Assembly (NCBI RefSeq): GCF_900105995.1
Contig: NZ_LT629785.1
Span: 62,001 to 126,000 of the forward strand
Direction of reading: 5' to 3'
Source: Pseudomonas pohangensis
GTDB lineage: Bacteria > Pseudomonadota > Gammaproteobacteria > Pseudomonadales > Pseudomonadaceae
DNA length: 64,000 nucleotides
The notes beneath the pieces are model-generated. The model was not told the DNA's origin and made no database searches. It was given only the letters and a program-made list of their open reading frames with translations. The translations under genes and the position numbers were made by a program. Positions 1-10,086 of the stretch are shown here, in pieces (position 1 is the first letter of the stretch; every line of letters begins with the position of its first letter).

Positions 1-3000
1 GGATATCGAGTGATGGATCGTATTCGCCTGAAGAGCTCTGGCGCTGGATGAAGCTGGACAGCGACTGGGTAAAGACATTTTGCTCAAACTCGCAAAGAGT
101 CAGTGTTTCCTCAGCGCGCGTCATGCCAACGTAGTAAAGGCGGCGCTCTGCCTCTTGTTGATCTCTTCGCCAACCTCCATCCAGTAAAGTGACATGAGGG
201 AACTCAAGACCTTTAGCGGAATGAACCGTGCCGAGATAAATGCCTTCGCGTACCTGCTGACGTATTTCCCTGGCGTAGTCATACAGCCAATCAATGATCG
301 AGCTACTTGAAAGTTGACACTCGCCGAACTCTCCAATGAGCTGCTCGAAAGCAGTCTGAAAAAACTCATGCCACTCAGCATCTAATGCTAACGATTCAAG
401 GCTCTTAAGGGCGTTGCCAGCATCCAGAGTAAGGCTGTTATGTCTGCGTAAATGATCAATAACCTGGATGTAGGCGCGTTGTCGGGTAATCGGAAGTGCG
501 TTTCCTTTATCCGCGGCGAGAAAGTAAGGCACCGCATTTTGTTCACACCATGCCTGGATTGGCAGCAGGTATCGATGCTCTCGAGAGAGAATCGCGAAGT
601 CACGCCACTCCAGTGCATTGTCCAATTTCTTTAAACGAAGTACTTCGGCCAGCACAGCTTGTGCCTGAATATTCCCCGACTCATTGTTATTGCTGGCTAT
701 CTGCAAGCAAAGCACTCGGCCCTTTCGGAATTCATCGATGGCCTGCCATCGCCCGCCAGGATCGTTTTTCGTGCGAGCTTTGTTAATTCTGATCGGGTGC
801 TCAGCTTTGAGTCGCGCACGGTTATTCCCAATCAGTAGATTTGCTGCGGCAATGATCAGCTCCGTGGACCTGAAGTTCTCCACCAGGTAACTGGCATCAG
901 CGCCGTACTCTTCGCGGTACCGCTCGATGTATTGATTGCTGCCACCGCGCCATTGATAGATATTCTGGTCATCATCGCCCACCGCCAAAATGCACAAATC
1001 GTCATCATTTTCACTGTGGCGCTTAGCTAGTGCGGACACCAGGTTGTATTGCCGGCTATCGATATCCTGATATTCGTCGACCAGAATATAGCGATACCCG
1101 CTAAGCAATTTTTCCCTTAGGTCATCCTCACCTTCTGCCTGAAGATTCCCGTTAAGCAGCTGGGTGGCTTTTTCAAGCAATCCGTCGAGCTCACCTTCCT
1201 CAAGCTTTTCGCGCTGCGCGAAGCTCACGCCAGTCAGACGCATCGCCATGGCGTGATAGGTCAAAACCGTGAGTCCGTATGCGTCTGCGCCCACCAGCGT
1301 AATCAAGCGTCGCCGAATCTCATTGGCGGCATGGCGGTTGAAGGTCAGAGCAATGATGCTACTGGCGGGCATGCGTTTTACCCGCAACAGATAAGCAATA
1401 CGGTGAACAATAACCCGTGTCTTACCCGAACCAGGCCCAGCCAGAATCAGCCGATTTCGGTCATCTGGGTCAGTAACGATAAGTTTTTGTGGGGCATTGA
1501 GTTCATCAATGATGGATCGCCAAGAAGCTTCGCTGGTTGCCAGTTTTAGTACGTCTTCTTTACCCGCGAAGTACAGCTTTAAAAAGTCTTGTTTGTGATC
1601 TGAGAAGTAATGCATCACCAACCGTAAAGCTTCGGCCATTTCCTTAAGAGCAATTTCGGCATATTCACGCATCACGTGAACCTGGATTCTCTTTTCCCGG
1701 TAGTGCTCATCCAGTTTAGAAAAGTCTTCTTTGGTGAAGCGCTGACCTGATTTATCAGGGTTTACTTCGATGGCCATGGCACGCCGCATCACCGTCATGC
1801 CGTGGTTGAGGGTGACGATTTCTTGCTGATGCAAATAGAGCAGCACGTGCTCTATGGCTTTCTTTCTTTGCTCTGGCTTGATTCTGGTTCGCAGCTCCAG
1901 ATCAGATTCAATCAGTTTCACCAAACCGCCAAAGGTTGTTTCTACCAGCAGATCTTTTCCTTTGGCACTGTTTGGAAGCTTGGCGATTAAATATGGCACC
2001 ACCACCGCAGCAACCGCGCGTCGGCTAGCGCCCTGACTCTGTACTTGAGGCCAGGTGTAATTATCGCGAATACGTAGCTTGTAGTTATCGCCTTGGATAT
2101 GGCGCAGTTCAAAACAGCTACGTTGAGCGCTATCCCCATCACGGTCTTGAGCAAGACTGCGTAACAGGCGACTCAGATGGAACGGAAGTAAGTCTTGCTG
2201 GCCGGTCTTGTCTCTAAGCTCAGCACTAATGAGCCTCAAGTTAACGTCTTGCCATCCGCCCTGATCCGCGTCGGGCGACCGCAGGCGCAGTTCACTAAAC
2301 AGCTCGTCCTCAAGCTGGAGCGAGCGTGCCAGTCGCTCTGTAGTAGAACCGCTGATGGCATGGCGAAGGTAGATCGTCAGTTGTGAGTCGTTTTCCAGCA
2401 AGCCAAGCTGTTCAAGTTGCTTGAGTGTGCTGCTGATCTCCTCCTGATTTTGCCCCGTGAGCCGCATGAGCTCATCAGTATTGATGCGCTCATCGGCTTC
2501 GGCACTGTAGAGAAAGTGCAAGATTGCGCGAAACTCTTCCAGCCGCCGCTCCGGTAGATTTGCCTTCCTTAGTTTTGCATCGGCATCTTCTTGCTTAAGG
2601 CAAAGACGAGCAGGAAAGACCTTGGTATGGTTTTCTTCCCGGCTGAGGTACTCGCCACGCTCAAGCCAGGCAATAGCGGTAACCACTTTAGTTTCTGCGT
2701 CACGATCATCCGCTTCAAACGTGGTGTTTACCGACTCATCCTGAAGAATCTCGCCTGCCGTGATTACCAGATCGCCATCTTTGCGCCGGGTAGCCTCAAA
2801 CCGGATTTTTCGCAGAATTTGCTGCAGATCCTGCAGGCTGAGCTTGGATTTCTCAGTCAAGCCAAACTGCGTTTCGATGTCTTGCGGGTCATACAGCAAG
2901 ACACATTTTGCTTGATGCTGATCACGACCAGCTCGGCCTGCCTCTTGCAGATAATTCTCAAGCGATCCGGGAATGTTGGCATGCACCACCAGCCTCACGT

Positions 3001-4792
3001 CCGGCTTGTCCACGCCCATGCCAAAGGCATTGGTAGCCACAATCACGCGCAGTTGGCCGGCCTTGAAGTCATCCTGGATGTCTTTCTTTTCATGCGGCTG
3101 GAGCCCTGCATGAAAGAAGCGGCAGGCCCAGCCTTGCTTGATTAGAAACTCTGCAAGTTCTTCAGCGTTCTTGCGGCTGGACACGAAAACAACAGCGCCA
3201 CCGTCTTGATGATTTAACGCGTTCTCAAGCAGCAGATGGGTGCGCTGCCATTTTTCGTTCGTTTCGGTGGGCAGTACCTCAAAGTGGAGATTGTTGCGCT
3301 CGGGTGAGCCAATGAAGGTAATGAAACGTATGCCCAGTACCTGATTGAAATGCTGCTGGATATCTTCGAGAACATCCAGCTTTGCTGTAGCGGTAAAGCA
3401 GCCGATTGGGGCTATCGGACCGGCACCACTGAATTCCCGGATGAAGCGTGCTGCGTAGAGATAGTCCGGTCGAAAATCATTACCCCACTTGGATAGGCAG
3501 TGCGCCTCATCGAAAATCCATGAGCCTATTTGCCGGTTCTTGATCGCGTTGCGAAAGGCTTTGTTGCGGAACTGTTCAGGAGACACCAGCAGAATTCCGA
3601 TATCACCCATCTGGATTTTCTCCAGCACTTCGGCGCGTTCGGGCATGGTCAACAGGCCGTTCAAAGCAGCCGCACAATGGACGTTACTTGCGATCATCCC
3701 ATCCACTTGATCCTTCATCAGGGATTGCAGAGGCGAGATAATGACTGTGAGGCTTCCGTTGCGGTGATAACGATTCAGAGCCGGTAACTGGTAGCAGATT
3801 GACTTCCCGCCTCCAGTGGCCAGCACGGCAAGCACTGACTTTCCCTGCATACCTGCCAGCACAATATTGAATTGGGCGCTGTTGCCATCGGCTTCGTAGC
3901 GGAAGTCATCGAAATTGAAGTAATGCTTTAGTTCCAGTCGAGGGTCGTGAACGCTTTTGCAGTATTGGCAGTCCGTGTCGCCACACGGGATATCTCGCAG
4001 CTCTTTAATCAGCTGGTTTACGGCTGGAAACTGGTAGCGAACCCAAGGTGCCAGCACGGAGTTGCCACCGGAAACTCTTAACCACGCCAGTGCATAAGCA
4101 ATTGGCCAATGCATGTCTGCAACATCCAGGTCTGTTTGGACTAGTGTGCTCAGGCGTGTACGGCAAACTTTCAAATCGCGTACAAGCGAGGGGTCAGTTT
4201 CCTTAACCAGGGTAGGGAGTATTTCCCTGAGCCTCTCTCGGTCCACGGGTGGCTTACCACTCATGGCCAGAAAGAAATTACCAAGCCCTGCACCAACCTG
4301 GCTGGTTGCTAGCGCCTGGTAGCAGGTCAGCTCTTCAGGGTGATTTTCAGCCAGGTTTGCAAAAGCATGATGCTGATCTTGAAACAGGGTGAGTGTCGAT
4401 TTGCAGTCAGAAAGAGGGGAGTTCAGGCTGTCCCGGATCAGCTTGTAGTCTTTTATAAGCCGATGGTACGGGTTCTGGGGAAATGCCAAAGGTGACAGTC
4501 GCAAGGTATCTATAACGGGCAAGCTGAGCAGCTTCAGGTGTGGCGCAGCTTCACGCAGCAAAGGCAAATCATGTGCAATCAGGTTGTGCCCGAGCAGAAA
4601 ACTGGCGCCCTCGGCCATTTCATCCAAGCGCTCTAGCGCTTCGCTTAGCTGATTTTTGACTTTTAACTCTAGCTCTTCGCCTGTGTCAGGCCGCAGAGCA
4701 CCGATCATGAAAATCTTGGCCGCTCGATTGGGCTCTTCAGGCAACACCTCAAGGTCAATAACTAAACATTTTGGCTGAGGTGCCTGAGCCAT
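1..4792 (-). CDS. DEDD exonuclease-like / RecQ / UvrD-type fused helicase, partial at left edge
   Basis: An open frame of about 1597 codons reads leftward from ATG 4792 and runs off the window, so the C-terminus is missing. Three parts are visible. Residues 1 to about 220 look like a DEDD-type 3'-5' exonuclease (D13-x-E15, then GHNLIAHD). Next is a RecQ-type helicase with TGGGKS near 325, DEAH near 428 and QEAGRAGRD. Last is a UvrD/Rep-type helicase with GPGSGKT near 1120, VDEYQD near 1237, GDDDQNIYQWRGG, HSAKGLEF and a C-terminal GMTRAEE near 1554. The family logic is an SF2 and an SF1 motor plus a nuclease on one chain, suggesting DNA end or fork processing. It is transcribed away from the BREX genes and shares their 176-bp promoter region, so a role in the same defence island is likely but inferred. 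An AAGGA sequence lies 10 bp before the chosen ATG. Confidence 0.85.
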   Translation of the reverse strand, partial: MAQAPQPKCLVIDLEVLPEEPNRAAKIFMIGALRPDTGEELELKVKNQLSEALERLDEMAEGASFLLGHNLIAHDLPLLREAAPHLKLLSLPVIDTLRLSPLAFPQNPYHRLIKDYKLIRDSLNSPLSDCKSTLTLFQDQHHAFANLAENHPEELTCYQALATSQVGAGLGNFFLAMSGKPPVDRERLREILPTLVKETDPSLVRDLKVCRTRLSTLVQTDLDVADMHWPIAYALAWLRVSGGNSVLAPWVRYQFPAVNQLIKELRDIPCGDTDCQYCKSVHDPRLELKHYFNFDDFRYEADGNSAQFNIVLAGMQGKSVLAVLATGGGKSICYQLPALNRYHRNGSLTVIISPLQSLMKDQVDGMIASNVHCAAALNGLLTMPERAEVLEKIQMGDIGILLVSPEQFRNKAFRNAIKNRQIGSWIFDEAHCLSKWGNDFRPDYLYAARFIREFSGAGPIAPIGCFTATAKLDVLEDIQQHFNQVLGIRFITFIGSPERNNLHFEVLPTETNEKWQRTHLLLENALNHQDGGAVVFVSSRKNAEELAEFLIKQGWACRFFHAGLQPHEKKDIQDDFKAGQLRVIVATNAFGMGVDKPDVRLVVHANIPGSLENYLQEAGRAGRDQHQAKCVLLYDPQDIETQFGLTEKSKLSLQDLQQILRKIRFEATRRKDGDLVITAGEILQDESVNTTFEADDRDAETKVVTAIAWLERGEYLSREENHTKVFPARLCLKQEDADAKLRKANLPERRLEEFRAILHFLYSAEADERINTDELMRLTGQNQEEISSTLKQLEQLGLLENDSQLTIYLRHAISGSTTERLARSLQLEDELFSELRLRSPDADQGGWQDVNLRLISAELRDKTGQQDLLPFHLSRLLRSLAQDRDGDSAQRSCFELRHIQGDNYKLRIRDNYTWPQVQSQGASRRAVAAVVVPYLIAKLPNSAKGKDLLVETTFGGLVKLIESDLELRTRIKPEQRKKAIEHVLLYLHQQEIVTLNHGMTVMRRAMAIEVNPDKSGQRFTKEDFSKLDEHYREKRIQVHVMREYAEIALKEMAEALRLVMHYFSDHKQDFLKLYFAGKEDVLKLATSEASWRSIIDELNAPQKLIVTDPDDRNRLILAGPGSGKTRVIVHRIAYLLRVKRMPASSIIALTFNRHAANEIRRRLITLVGADAYGLTVLTYHAMAMRLTGVSFAQREKLEEGELDGLLEKATQLLNGNLQAEGEDDLREKLLSGYRYILVDEYQDIDSRQYNLVSALAKRHSENDDDLCILAVGDDDQNIYQWRGGSNQYIERYREEYGADASYLVENFRSTELIIAAANLLIGNNRARLKAEHPIRINKARTKNDPGGRWQAIDEFRKGRVLCLQIASNNNESGNIQAQAVLAEVLRLKKLDNALEWRDFAILSREHRYLLPIQAWCEQNAVPYFLAADKGNALPITRQRAYIQVIDHLRRHNSLTLDAGNALKSLESLALDAEWHEFFQTAFEQLIGEFGECQLSSSSIIDWLYDYAREIRQQVREGIYLGTVHSAKGLEFPHVTLLDGGWRRDQQEAERRLYYVGMTRAEETLTLCEFEQNVFTQSLSSFIQRQSSSGEYDPSLDI

Positions 4793-4968
4793 TTCCAGGG
4801 CGTCCTTGTTCTGTCAATACGATAAGTGCCGACTTTATCCTCGGCAGCGATAAGGTTATATATCAATGGTGCTGATACAGGTCAGCTTCATCAGGAAAAA
4901 CCCATCAAACCCTATCAAACCATACTAAAACAGCTAAGATCCAAGACAAATTTACGCTGGAAATACTC
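4793..4968. promoter_or_regulatory. Divergent promoter/operator region of helicase and BREX genes
   Basis: This 176-bp gap lies between two divergent genes. It holds an inverted repeat TGCCGA-N8-TCGGCA (4827-4846) and two exact ATCAAACC copies at 4904 and 4914, with a degenerate third (ACTAAAAC) at 4924. The copies are spaced one helical turn apart. A TAAGAT -10-like hexamer sits at 4935-4940 with no good -35. The phased repeats are natural candidate sites for the HTH protein encoded just downstream; this is inference. Confidence 0.5.
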
Positions 4969-5172
4969 ATGACCGATCGCTGGCTCAGTGTTGACGAAAT
5001 TACCGAACACCTCGGTGTCAGCAAAGACACTATTTATACCTGGATTGCCAAGCGGCAAATGCCTGCTCACAAAGTTGGGCGTTTGTGGAAATTCCAAAAA
5101 GGCGAGGTGGATACCTGGGTTAAAGCGGGTGGCGCCAGTGAGGATTCGCAGCAGGTGCAAGATGACAATTAA
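4969..5172 (+). CDS. Small excisionase/MerR-like HTH DNA-binding protein
   Basis: This 67-residue protein is almost entirely one winged-helix/HTH domain of the excisionase (MerR-like) class. It starts with WLSVDEITEHLGVSKDTIYTW and has the typical following KVGRLWKF wing. It is the first gene on the right side of the divergent promoter and precedes brxA by 74 bp. Small HTH proteins often lead BREX operons and act as transcriptional regulators, so autoregulation of the BREX genes (and perhaps of the divergent helicase) is the likely job. An excisionase role for the island is possible but less likely, because a separate xis-like gene sits beside the integrase at 26535. Confidence 0.75.
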   Translation: MTDRWLSVDEITEHLGVSKDTIYTWIAKRQMPAHKVGRLWKFQKGEVDTWVKAGGASEDSQQVQDDN

Positions 5173-5246
5173 GGAATTATTAAAAATGAATCGGAACTTG
5201 TGGCTCGCTTGTGCCTGTTTTCTTGGTTGCGCTTGGAGGCTAGCTA

Positions 5247-6044
5247 GTGACCCGCTCTGAAGAGGCTCTTACCTCGCTGGGCTTTCGCTTTGGCATTAAT
5301 GGTCCTCACGCTGCTCGGACGATGATGATCGACGATCTCAAACAGCTCCTGGAGCATGTTCCGATAGAGGCAGAGCAGGGGGCATATGCTCAGGCTGTTA
5401 TCGAGGAAAATATGCTGGGAAAGCCCACTAAAAAGGCACGCGAGCTTTCCTATAGGCATTTGACCGCGCTGTATGGGCTTAATCAGAGCAACCCGCTATT
5501 TCGCGCACTCAGGCGGTTGTGGCGCCAAGATACTGCGGCCCAGCCTCTGCTGGCTCTTGCTGTGGCCATGGCACGTGACCCCCTGCTACGAGCAACGCAG
5601 AAATTTGTTCTTGATCAGTCACTGGGCATGCATCAACCCCGTGAAGCGGTAGAAGAGTTGTTGGCCGGTCAGAACCCGGACCGTTTCAGCCCGGCGTCGT
5701 TGAAGTCATTTGCACAGAACATTGCCGGTACCTGGACCTCGGCGGGTTACTTCTCTGGCCGAAACCGCAAAACACGCATAGCTCCGGATGTGCGTCCCGA
5801 GAACGTAGCTATGTGCCTGTTTCTAGGTTACCTCGAGGGACGATCTGGCCAAGCGCTGTTTCATTCAAGCTGGATGCAGCTTTTGGCTTTACCGCTAGAG
5901 GAACTTGAGCGGCTAGCTAATGCGGCGGCGCATCGCGGTGAAATCGTCTTCATGAATGCTGGTGGCGTGAAGGAAGTACGTTTTCCTGACTATCTCACCC
6001 CGGACGAAGAACAAACTCGCCAGGAGCTAGGGCATGACCTCTAA
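5247..6044 (+). CDS. brxA: BREX protein BrxA (DUF1819 family)
   Basis: A 265-residue helical protein matching the BrxA/DUF1819 pattern. The N-terminal part reads RSEEALTSLGFRFGINGP, followed by a 'ENMLGKPTKKARELSYRHLTALYGL' type region in which the conserved K-x-R-E-x(5)-L-x-x-LYGL core is clear. BrxA is a small winged-helix DNA-binding component needed in several BREX systems. The start is GTG 5247, supported by GGAGG eight bases upstream. It overlaps brxB by 11 bp, so the two are probably translationally coupled. Identification rests on recalled family features plus its place ahead of brxB and brxC. Confidence 0.88.
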   Translation: MTRSEEALTSLGFRFGINGPHAARTMMIDDLKQLLEHVPIEAEQGAYAQAVIEENMLGKPTKKARELSYRHLTALYGLNQSNPLFRALRRLWRQDTAAQPLLALAVAMARDPLLRATQKFVLDQSLGMHQPREAVEELLAGQNPDRFSPASLKSFAQNIAGTWTSAGYFSGRNRKTRIAPDVRPENVAMCLFLGYLEGRSGQALFHSSWMQLLALPLEELERLANAAAHRGEIVFMNAGGVKEVRFPDYLTPDEEQTRQELGHDL

Positions 6045-6597
6045 AGTCACCAAGTTGGTTTCCGGCTACCGGCAGCACCTCACAGTGCCCTGGCAAGCCG
6101 GTTTGGCGGCCATCCAGCGCGTGATTTTTGCCGTCTATGACAAGGCCGATGAATTACGCCTGCGAGCCAATATTGAGGAATTTGCCCTGGTTACGCAGCA
6201 GGCGGGTAAGCACTGGTATTTGATCGACTTGACCAATGCCTTTCCCGAGTGGATGGCTGCTCAGGAATACCGCGAAGCCTACTTTGAAAGCCCTGAAGAC
6301 TTGGCCGGTTACCAGTCCGGTGAGCTTGTTGAGTTCACGGCTGCACTCATTGAAAGACTCAAGCAGGAAATTTCAACCCAGGCCAATGACAACACCGTTG
6401 TAGCCTTGCTTGGCGTCGGCGCTTTGTTTGGCTTGGCACGGGTTTCCGCCGTGGTTGAAGGTCTCAAGGATGATATTCCCGGTCGCTTGCTGGTGTTCTT
6501 TCCCGGTGAGCACCACCCTGAAAATCATACCTACCGCTTATTGGACGCCCGCGACGGCTGGAATTACCTCGCCGTTCCGCTTCTGGCAAATGATTAA
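6034..6597 (+). CDS. brxB: BREX protein BrxB (DUF1788 family)
   Basis: A 187-residue protein of the BrxB/DUF1788 family. The pattern includes an N-terminal WYLIDLTNAFPEWMA segment, a central L-x-G-x-G-A-L-FGLARVSAV segment and a C-terminal PG-x(5)-YRLLDARDGWNYLA-type segment. The last two are what one expects for a domain that resembles a P-loop-like fold without a Walker motif. The molecular role is not established; it is a conserved component of type 1, 5 and 6 BREX. It overlaps brxA and is followed by brxC after 27 bp. Confidence 0.88.
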   Translation: MTSKVTKLVSGYRQHLTVPWQAGLAAIQRVIFAVYDKADELRLRANIEEFALVTQQAGKHWYLIDLTNAFPEWMAAQEYREAYFESPEDLAGYQSGELVEFTAALIERLKQEISTQANDNTVVALLGVGALFGLARVSAVVEGLKDDIPGRLLVFFPGEHHPENHTYRLLDARDGWNYLAVPLLAND

Positions 6598-6624
6598 TTA
6601 GAAAAATCGAGAATAAGGATTGCC

Positions 6625-9600
6625 ATGTTAAATCGTGAAATCTACAACAAGGCGCCCCAGGACAATCGCCTGGCCAACAATGGTGTTGCTGAAGTCTCGG
6701 AAGATCACTCCGAAGCGGCACAATCGATTCTGCGCTACGAGCTGGAATCCTTTGTTTGCGATGGCCAGTATGAAAAAGGCCTGGAAACCATTTTCGACAA
6801 GTTTCTACTCAACCTGGACTCAAAAAACGTGCAGCCGGGTGTGTGGATATCTGGCTTCTATGGCAGCGGTAAATCCCACCTGGCCAAAATGCTGCGCACC
6901 CTCTGGACCGACCACACCTTTGCCGATGGTGCCTCTGCGCGCAGCATTGCCAAGCTGCCTACCAGTGTCGTTGAGCATTTGCAGGAGCTCTCTACCCAAG
7001 GCAAGCGCCATGGCGGGTTGCATGCCGCTGCAGGCAAGCTCGGTGCAGGCGCAGGCGACAAAGTGCGGTTGGCGCTATTGGGTATCATCTTCAAGTCCAA
7101 GGATCTGCCCGAGCAATATAACCAGGCACAGTTTGTCCTGTGGTTAAAGAACGAAGGGCTGCTACCTGCCATTGAAACCGAGCTAAAAACCGCCGGCCGC
7201 AGCTTGGCTCAAGAACTTCCGCATATGTACGTCTCCAGCCATCTGGCCAAAGCGCTCCTTAAGGCGAGGCCCGAACTCGCGCATACCGAGCAAGACGTTC
7301 GCAAGCTGCTCAAAGAGCAATTTCCGCAAGTCACGGACATCAGCAGCGAGCAGATGGAACACGCTATTGAGTCAGCCCTGTCTAATGGGGGTGAGTTCCC
7401 GCTGACGCTGATCGTGCTCGATGAGGTGCAGCAATATATCGGCTCAGACGCCGAAAAAGCCTTTCAGGTTCAGGAAGTGACGGAGACCTTGTCCAACCAC
7501 TTCAATGGCAAGGTGTTGTTTGTCGCTACCGGCCAATCAGCGCTCTCCAGCATGCCCAACCTGCAACGGTTGCTGGGCCGTTTTCCGGTGCAAGTAATGC
7601 TCGGCGACTGGGATGTAGAAAACGTCACCCGACAGATCATTTTGGCGAAGAAGCCTTCTGCGCAGCCTGAGCTGGAAAGCATCTGGCGCGATAATCTTGG
7701 AGAGATCTCCCGGCACCTGCGCGGCACTAAACTCGAACACGTGACCGATGACGAGGCGGTCATGACCTCTGACTACCCATTGCTGCCTGTGCGCCGGCGT
7801 TTCTGGGAGCGCGTGCTACGGACCATTGATACCACGGGCACCGTGTCCCAGCTGCGAAGCCAGTTACGCGTAGTGCATGAAGCCGTACTGGCAACCGCTA
7901 ACGATCCCGTCGGGCATGTGGTTTCAGGCGATTTTCTTTACGACCAGATTGCCGCCAGCCTGGTGTCAACGGCGCAGCTACCCAAAGAGGTTTTTGAAAA
8001 CGTCCAGCGTTTTGCGGCAGGCGATAGTGACGCCAAACTTAAAGCCAGCGTGCTTAAGCTGATCTTCCTGATCAACAAGATGCCTGCCGATGCTGCGTTG
8101 GATATTGGCCTTAAGGCTACCGAAGATGCGCTGGCCGATCTGCTGGTCACCGATCTTTCCGCTGGCTCCAGCGAGTTGCGCAAACGCCTCCCGGCCCTGC
8201 TGGATGAATTGCAGAGCAAAGACCGCCTGGTCATGGCACTGGCAGGAAGTAGCGGCACTGAGTACCGCCTGCAAACCCGTGAATCCAGCACCTGGTACGA
8301 CGAGTTTCGCGCACAGGAAGCCCAGCTTAAATCTGCTCCTCAGATTGTTGAGCAAAAGCGTGCGGATCTGCTGAAAAGCCGTTTGGCCGAAGTGATGAGA
8401 AAAGTTCGCGTGGTCCAGGGCAAGGACAACGTTGAGCGCCGGCTCACGCCATGCTACGACGACACCTTGCCAAAGGATCATGACAAGAATCTATATCTAT
8501 GGATTCAAGATGGTTGGCAAACCGAGGAAAAGTCCGTCATTGCCGAGGCTAAGGCAAAAAGTGCCGATAACCCGACGCTGTTTGCCTTTTTGCCGGCCCA
8601 GCATAAAAGCGAACTGAACAATGCCATCGTGTCCCTGGAGGCTGCACGTACCACCTTGCAAAACAAAGGCAGCCCATCCACGGAGGAAGGGCGTGACGCC
8701 CAGCGCTCTATGGAAAGCCGGCAACGCACCGCCGAGAAAGAGCTGGTAGCTCTGCTCGATAAACTGATTGCCGGTGTGCGGGTTTTCCAGGCCGGTGGGC
8801 AGGAGGCGCTTGATGGCAACGACTTGGCTGAACGGATCAACCGTGCGGCTAAATCTTCGGCGATTCGACTCTACAGCCAGTTCGATATTGCTGACCACGC
8901 GCAGTGGAGCAAAGTGCTGGAAGAAGCCCGCAAGGGCAACCTTGAAGCCATGAAGGCCGTTGGTCATACCCAAGAGACAGACAAACACCCCGTTTGCCAA
9001 AAATTGCTGACCTTTATCGGCTCCTGGAAGAAAGGTTCGGAAATCCGCGATAACTTCGAGGCACCGCCTTTTGGCTGGCCACGTGATGCCATTGACGGGG
9101 CCTTGCTGGCACTGCTGGCAGCGGGCCATCTGAAAGCAAGCGACGCGGCGAACAAACCAGTGGATGTAAAAACTCTGGATCGCGCCAAGCTCACCCAGAC
9201 CCAGTTCCAGCGCGAATCCATAACCATTACGCCGCCGCAGCTGATCAAGATCCGCCAGCTATTCACCACCATAGGCGTTCCTTGTCAGCCTAAAGAAGAA
9301 CTCCTGAAAGTGCCTGTGCTGGTTGCCAGGCTCCGCGAGCAGGCTGCAAAAGCTGGCGGCAGTGCCCCGGCACCTGCAGCCCCAAACCCGGAGGTGCTGA
9401 ATGCCATTGAAGGGCAATCGGGTAATGGGCAATTGCTTGAGTTGTTCAACCGCGCGGATGAGTTGGCCGCGCTATCCAGTACTTGGGTCACAACAGCCGA
9501 GGCCATTACCAAACGTCAGTCGGCATGGCTCAAGCTGGCAGCTTTGCTCAGGCATGCTAAAAATCTTGGCCCTTATGCCGGCCTTAAGGCCGAAGCAGAT

Positions 9601-10086
9601 TCCATTGAAGCCCAGCGCAGTCTGCTTGCCGAACCGGATCCGGTTCGACCGCTGCTCGATAAGGTAGTTGATCTGTTACGTACCTCGCTCAATGCCAAGG
9701 TCAATGCCTATCAACAAACACACGCTACCCAGCAGGCGCAGCTGGAGGCAGATGCTGACTGGAAAAAACTCAGCGAGGCGCAGCGAGCCACCCTGGTTTC
9801 AGCCCATAGCCTGACTCCTCAAGCACCGGTCGCAACGGCAACCCTGGATGAAATCCAGGATGCCCTGGATGATTGCGACCTCGACCATTGGGTTTCCAAA
9901 GCCCAGGCGTTGCCAAGCCGCTTTGATGCCGCCAGACATGCGGCGGTAGAACTACTCAAACCCAATGTGGTGCGAGTGAACATCCCACGCCGAACGCTCA
10001 ATGATGCAGCCGAGCTACAAGCCTGGCTGACTGAAGTCGAGCAGCTCCTGACCGAAAAACTCAAACAAGGTCCGGTGGCGCTATGA
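6625..10086 (+). CDS. brxC: BREX P-loop ATPase BrxC
   Basis: A 1153-residue ATPase. Walker A is GFYGSGKSH near residue 77 and Walker B is LIVLDEVQQYIG near residue 262. The N-terminal 'LNREIYNKAPQDNRLANNGV' opening and the long helical C-terminal region are typical of BrxC/PglY of type 1 BREX. BrxC is a large AAA-like component thought to work with PglX and PglZ; its exact activity is unresolved. An Ala/Pro-rich linker lies near residue 915 (APAPAAPNP). The stop overlaps the pglX start in ATGA, which indicates translational coupling. The reading frame is intact. Confidence 0.93.
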   Translation: MLNREIYNKAPQDNRLANNGVAEVSEDHSEAAQSILRYELESFVCDGQYEKGLETIFDKFLLNLDSKNVQPGVWISGFYGSGKSHLAKMLRTLWTDHTFADGASARSIAKLPTSVVEHLQELSTQGKRHGGLHAAAGKLGAGAGDKVRLALLGIIFKSKDLPEQYNQAQFVLWLKNEGLLPAIETELKTAGRSLAQELPHMYVSSHLAKALLKARPELAHTEQDVRKLLKEQFPQVTDISSEQMEHAIESALSNGGEFPLTLIVLDEVQQYIGSDAEKAFQVQEVTETLSNHFNGKVLFVATGQSALSSMPNLQRLLGRFPVQVMLGDWDVENVTRQIILAKKPSAQPELESIWRDNLGEISRHLRGTKLEHVTDDEAVMTSDYPLLPVRRRFWERVLRTIDTTGTVSQLRSQLRVVHEAVLATANDPVGHVVSGDFLYDQIAASLVSTAQLPKEVFENVQRFAAGDSDAKLKASVLKLIFLINKMPADAALDIGLKATEDALADLLVTDLSAGSSELRKRLPALLDELQSKDRLVMALAGSSGTEYRLQTRESSTWYDEFRAQEAQLKSAPQIVEQKRADLLKSRLAEVMRKVRVVQGKDNVERRLTPCYDDTLPKDHDKNLYLWIQDGWQTEEKSVIAEAKAKSADNPTLFAFLPAQHKSELNNAIVSLEAARTTLQNKGSPSTEEGRDAQRSMESRQRTAEKELVALLDKLIAGVRVFQAGGQEALDGNDLAERINRAAKSSAIRLYSQFDIADHAQWSKVLEEARKGNLEAMKAVGHTQETDKHPVCQKLLTFIGSWKKGSEIRDNFEAPPFGWPRDAIDGALLALLAAGHLKASDAANKPVDVKTLDRAKLTQTQFQRESITITPPQLIKIRQLFTTIGVPCQPKEELLKVPVLVARLREQAAKAGGSAPAPAAPNPEVLNAIEGQSGNGQLLELFNRADELAALSSTWVTTAEAITKRQSAWLKLAALLRHAKNLGPYAGLKAEADSIEAQRSLLAEPDPVRPLLDKVVDLLRTSLNAKVNAYQQTHATQQAQLEADADWKKLSEAQRATLVSAHSLTPQAPVATATLDEIQDALDDCDLDHWVSKAQALPSRFDAARHAAVELLKPNVVRVNIPRRTLNDAAELQAWLTEVEQLLTEKLKQGPVAL

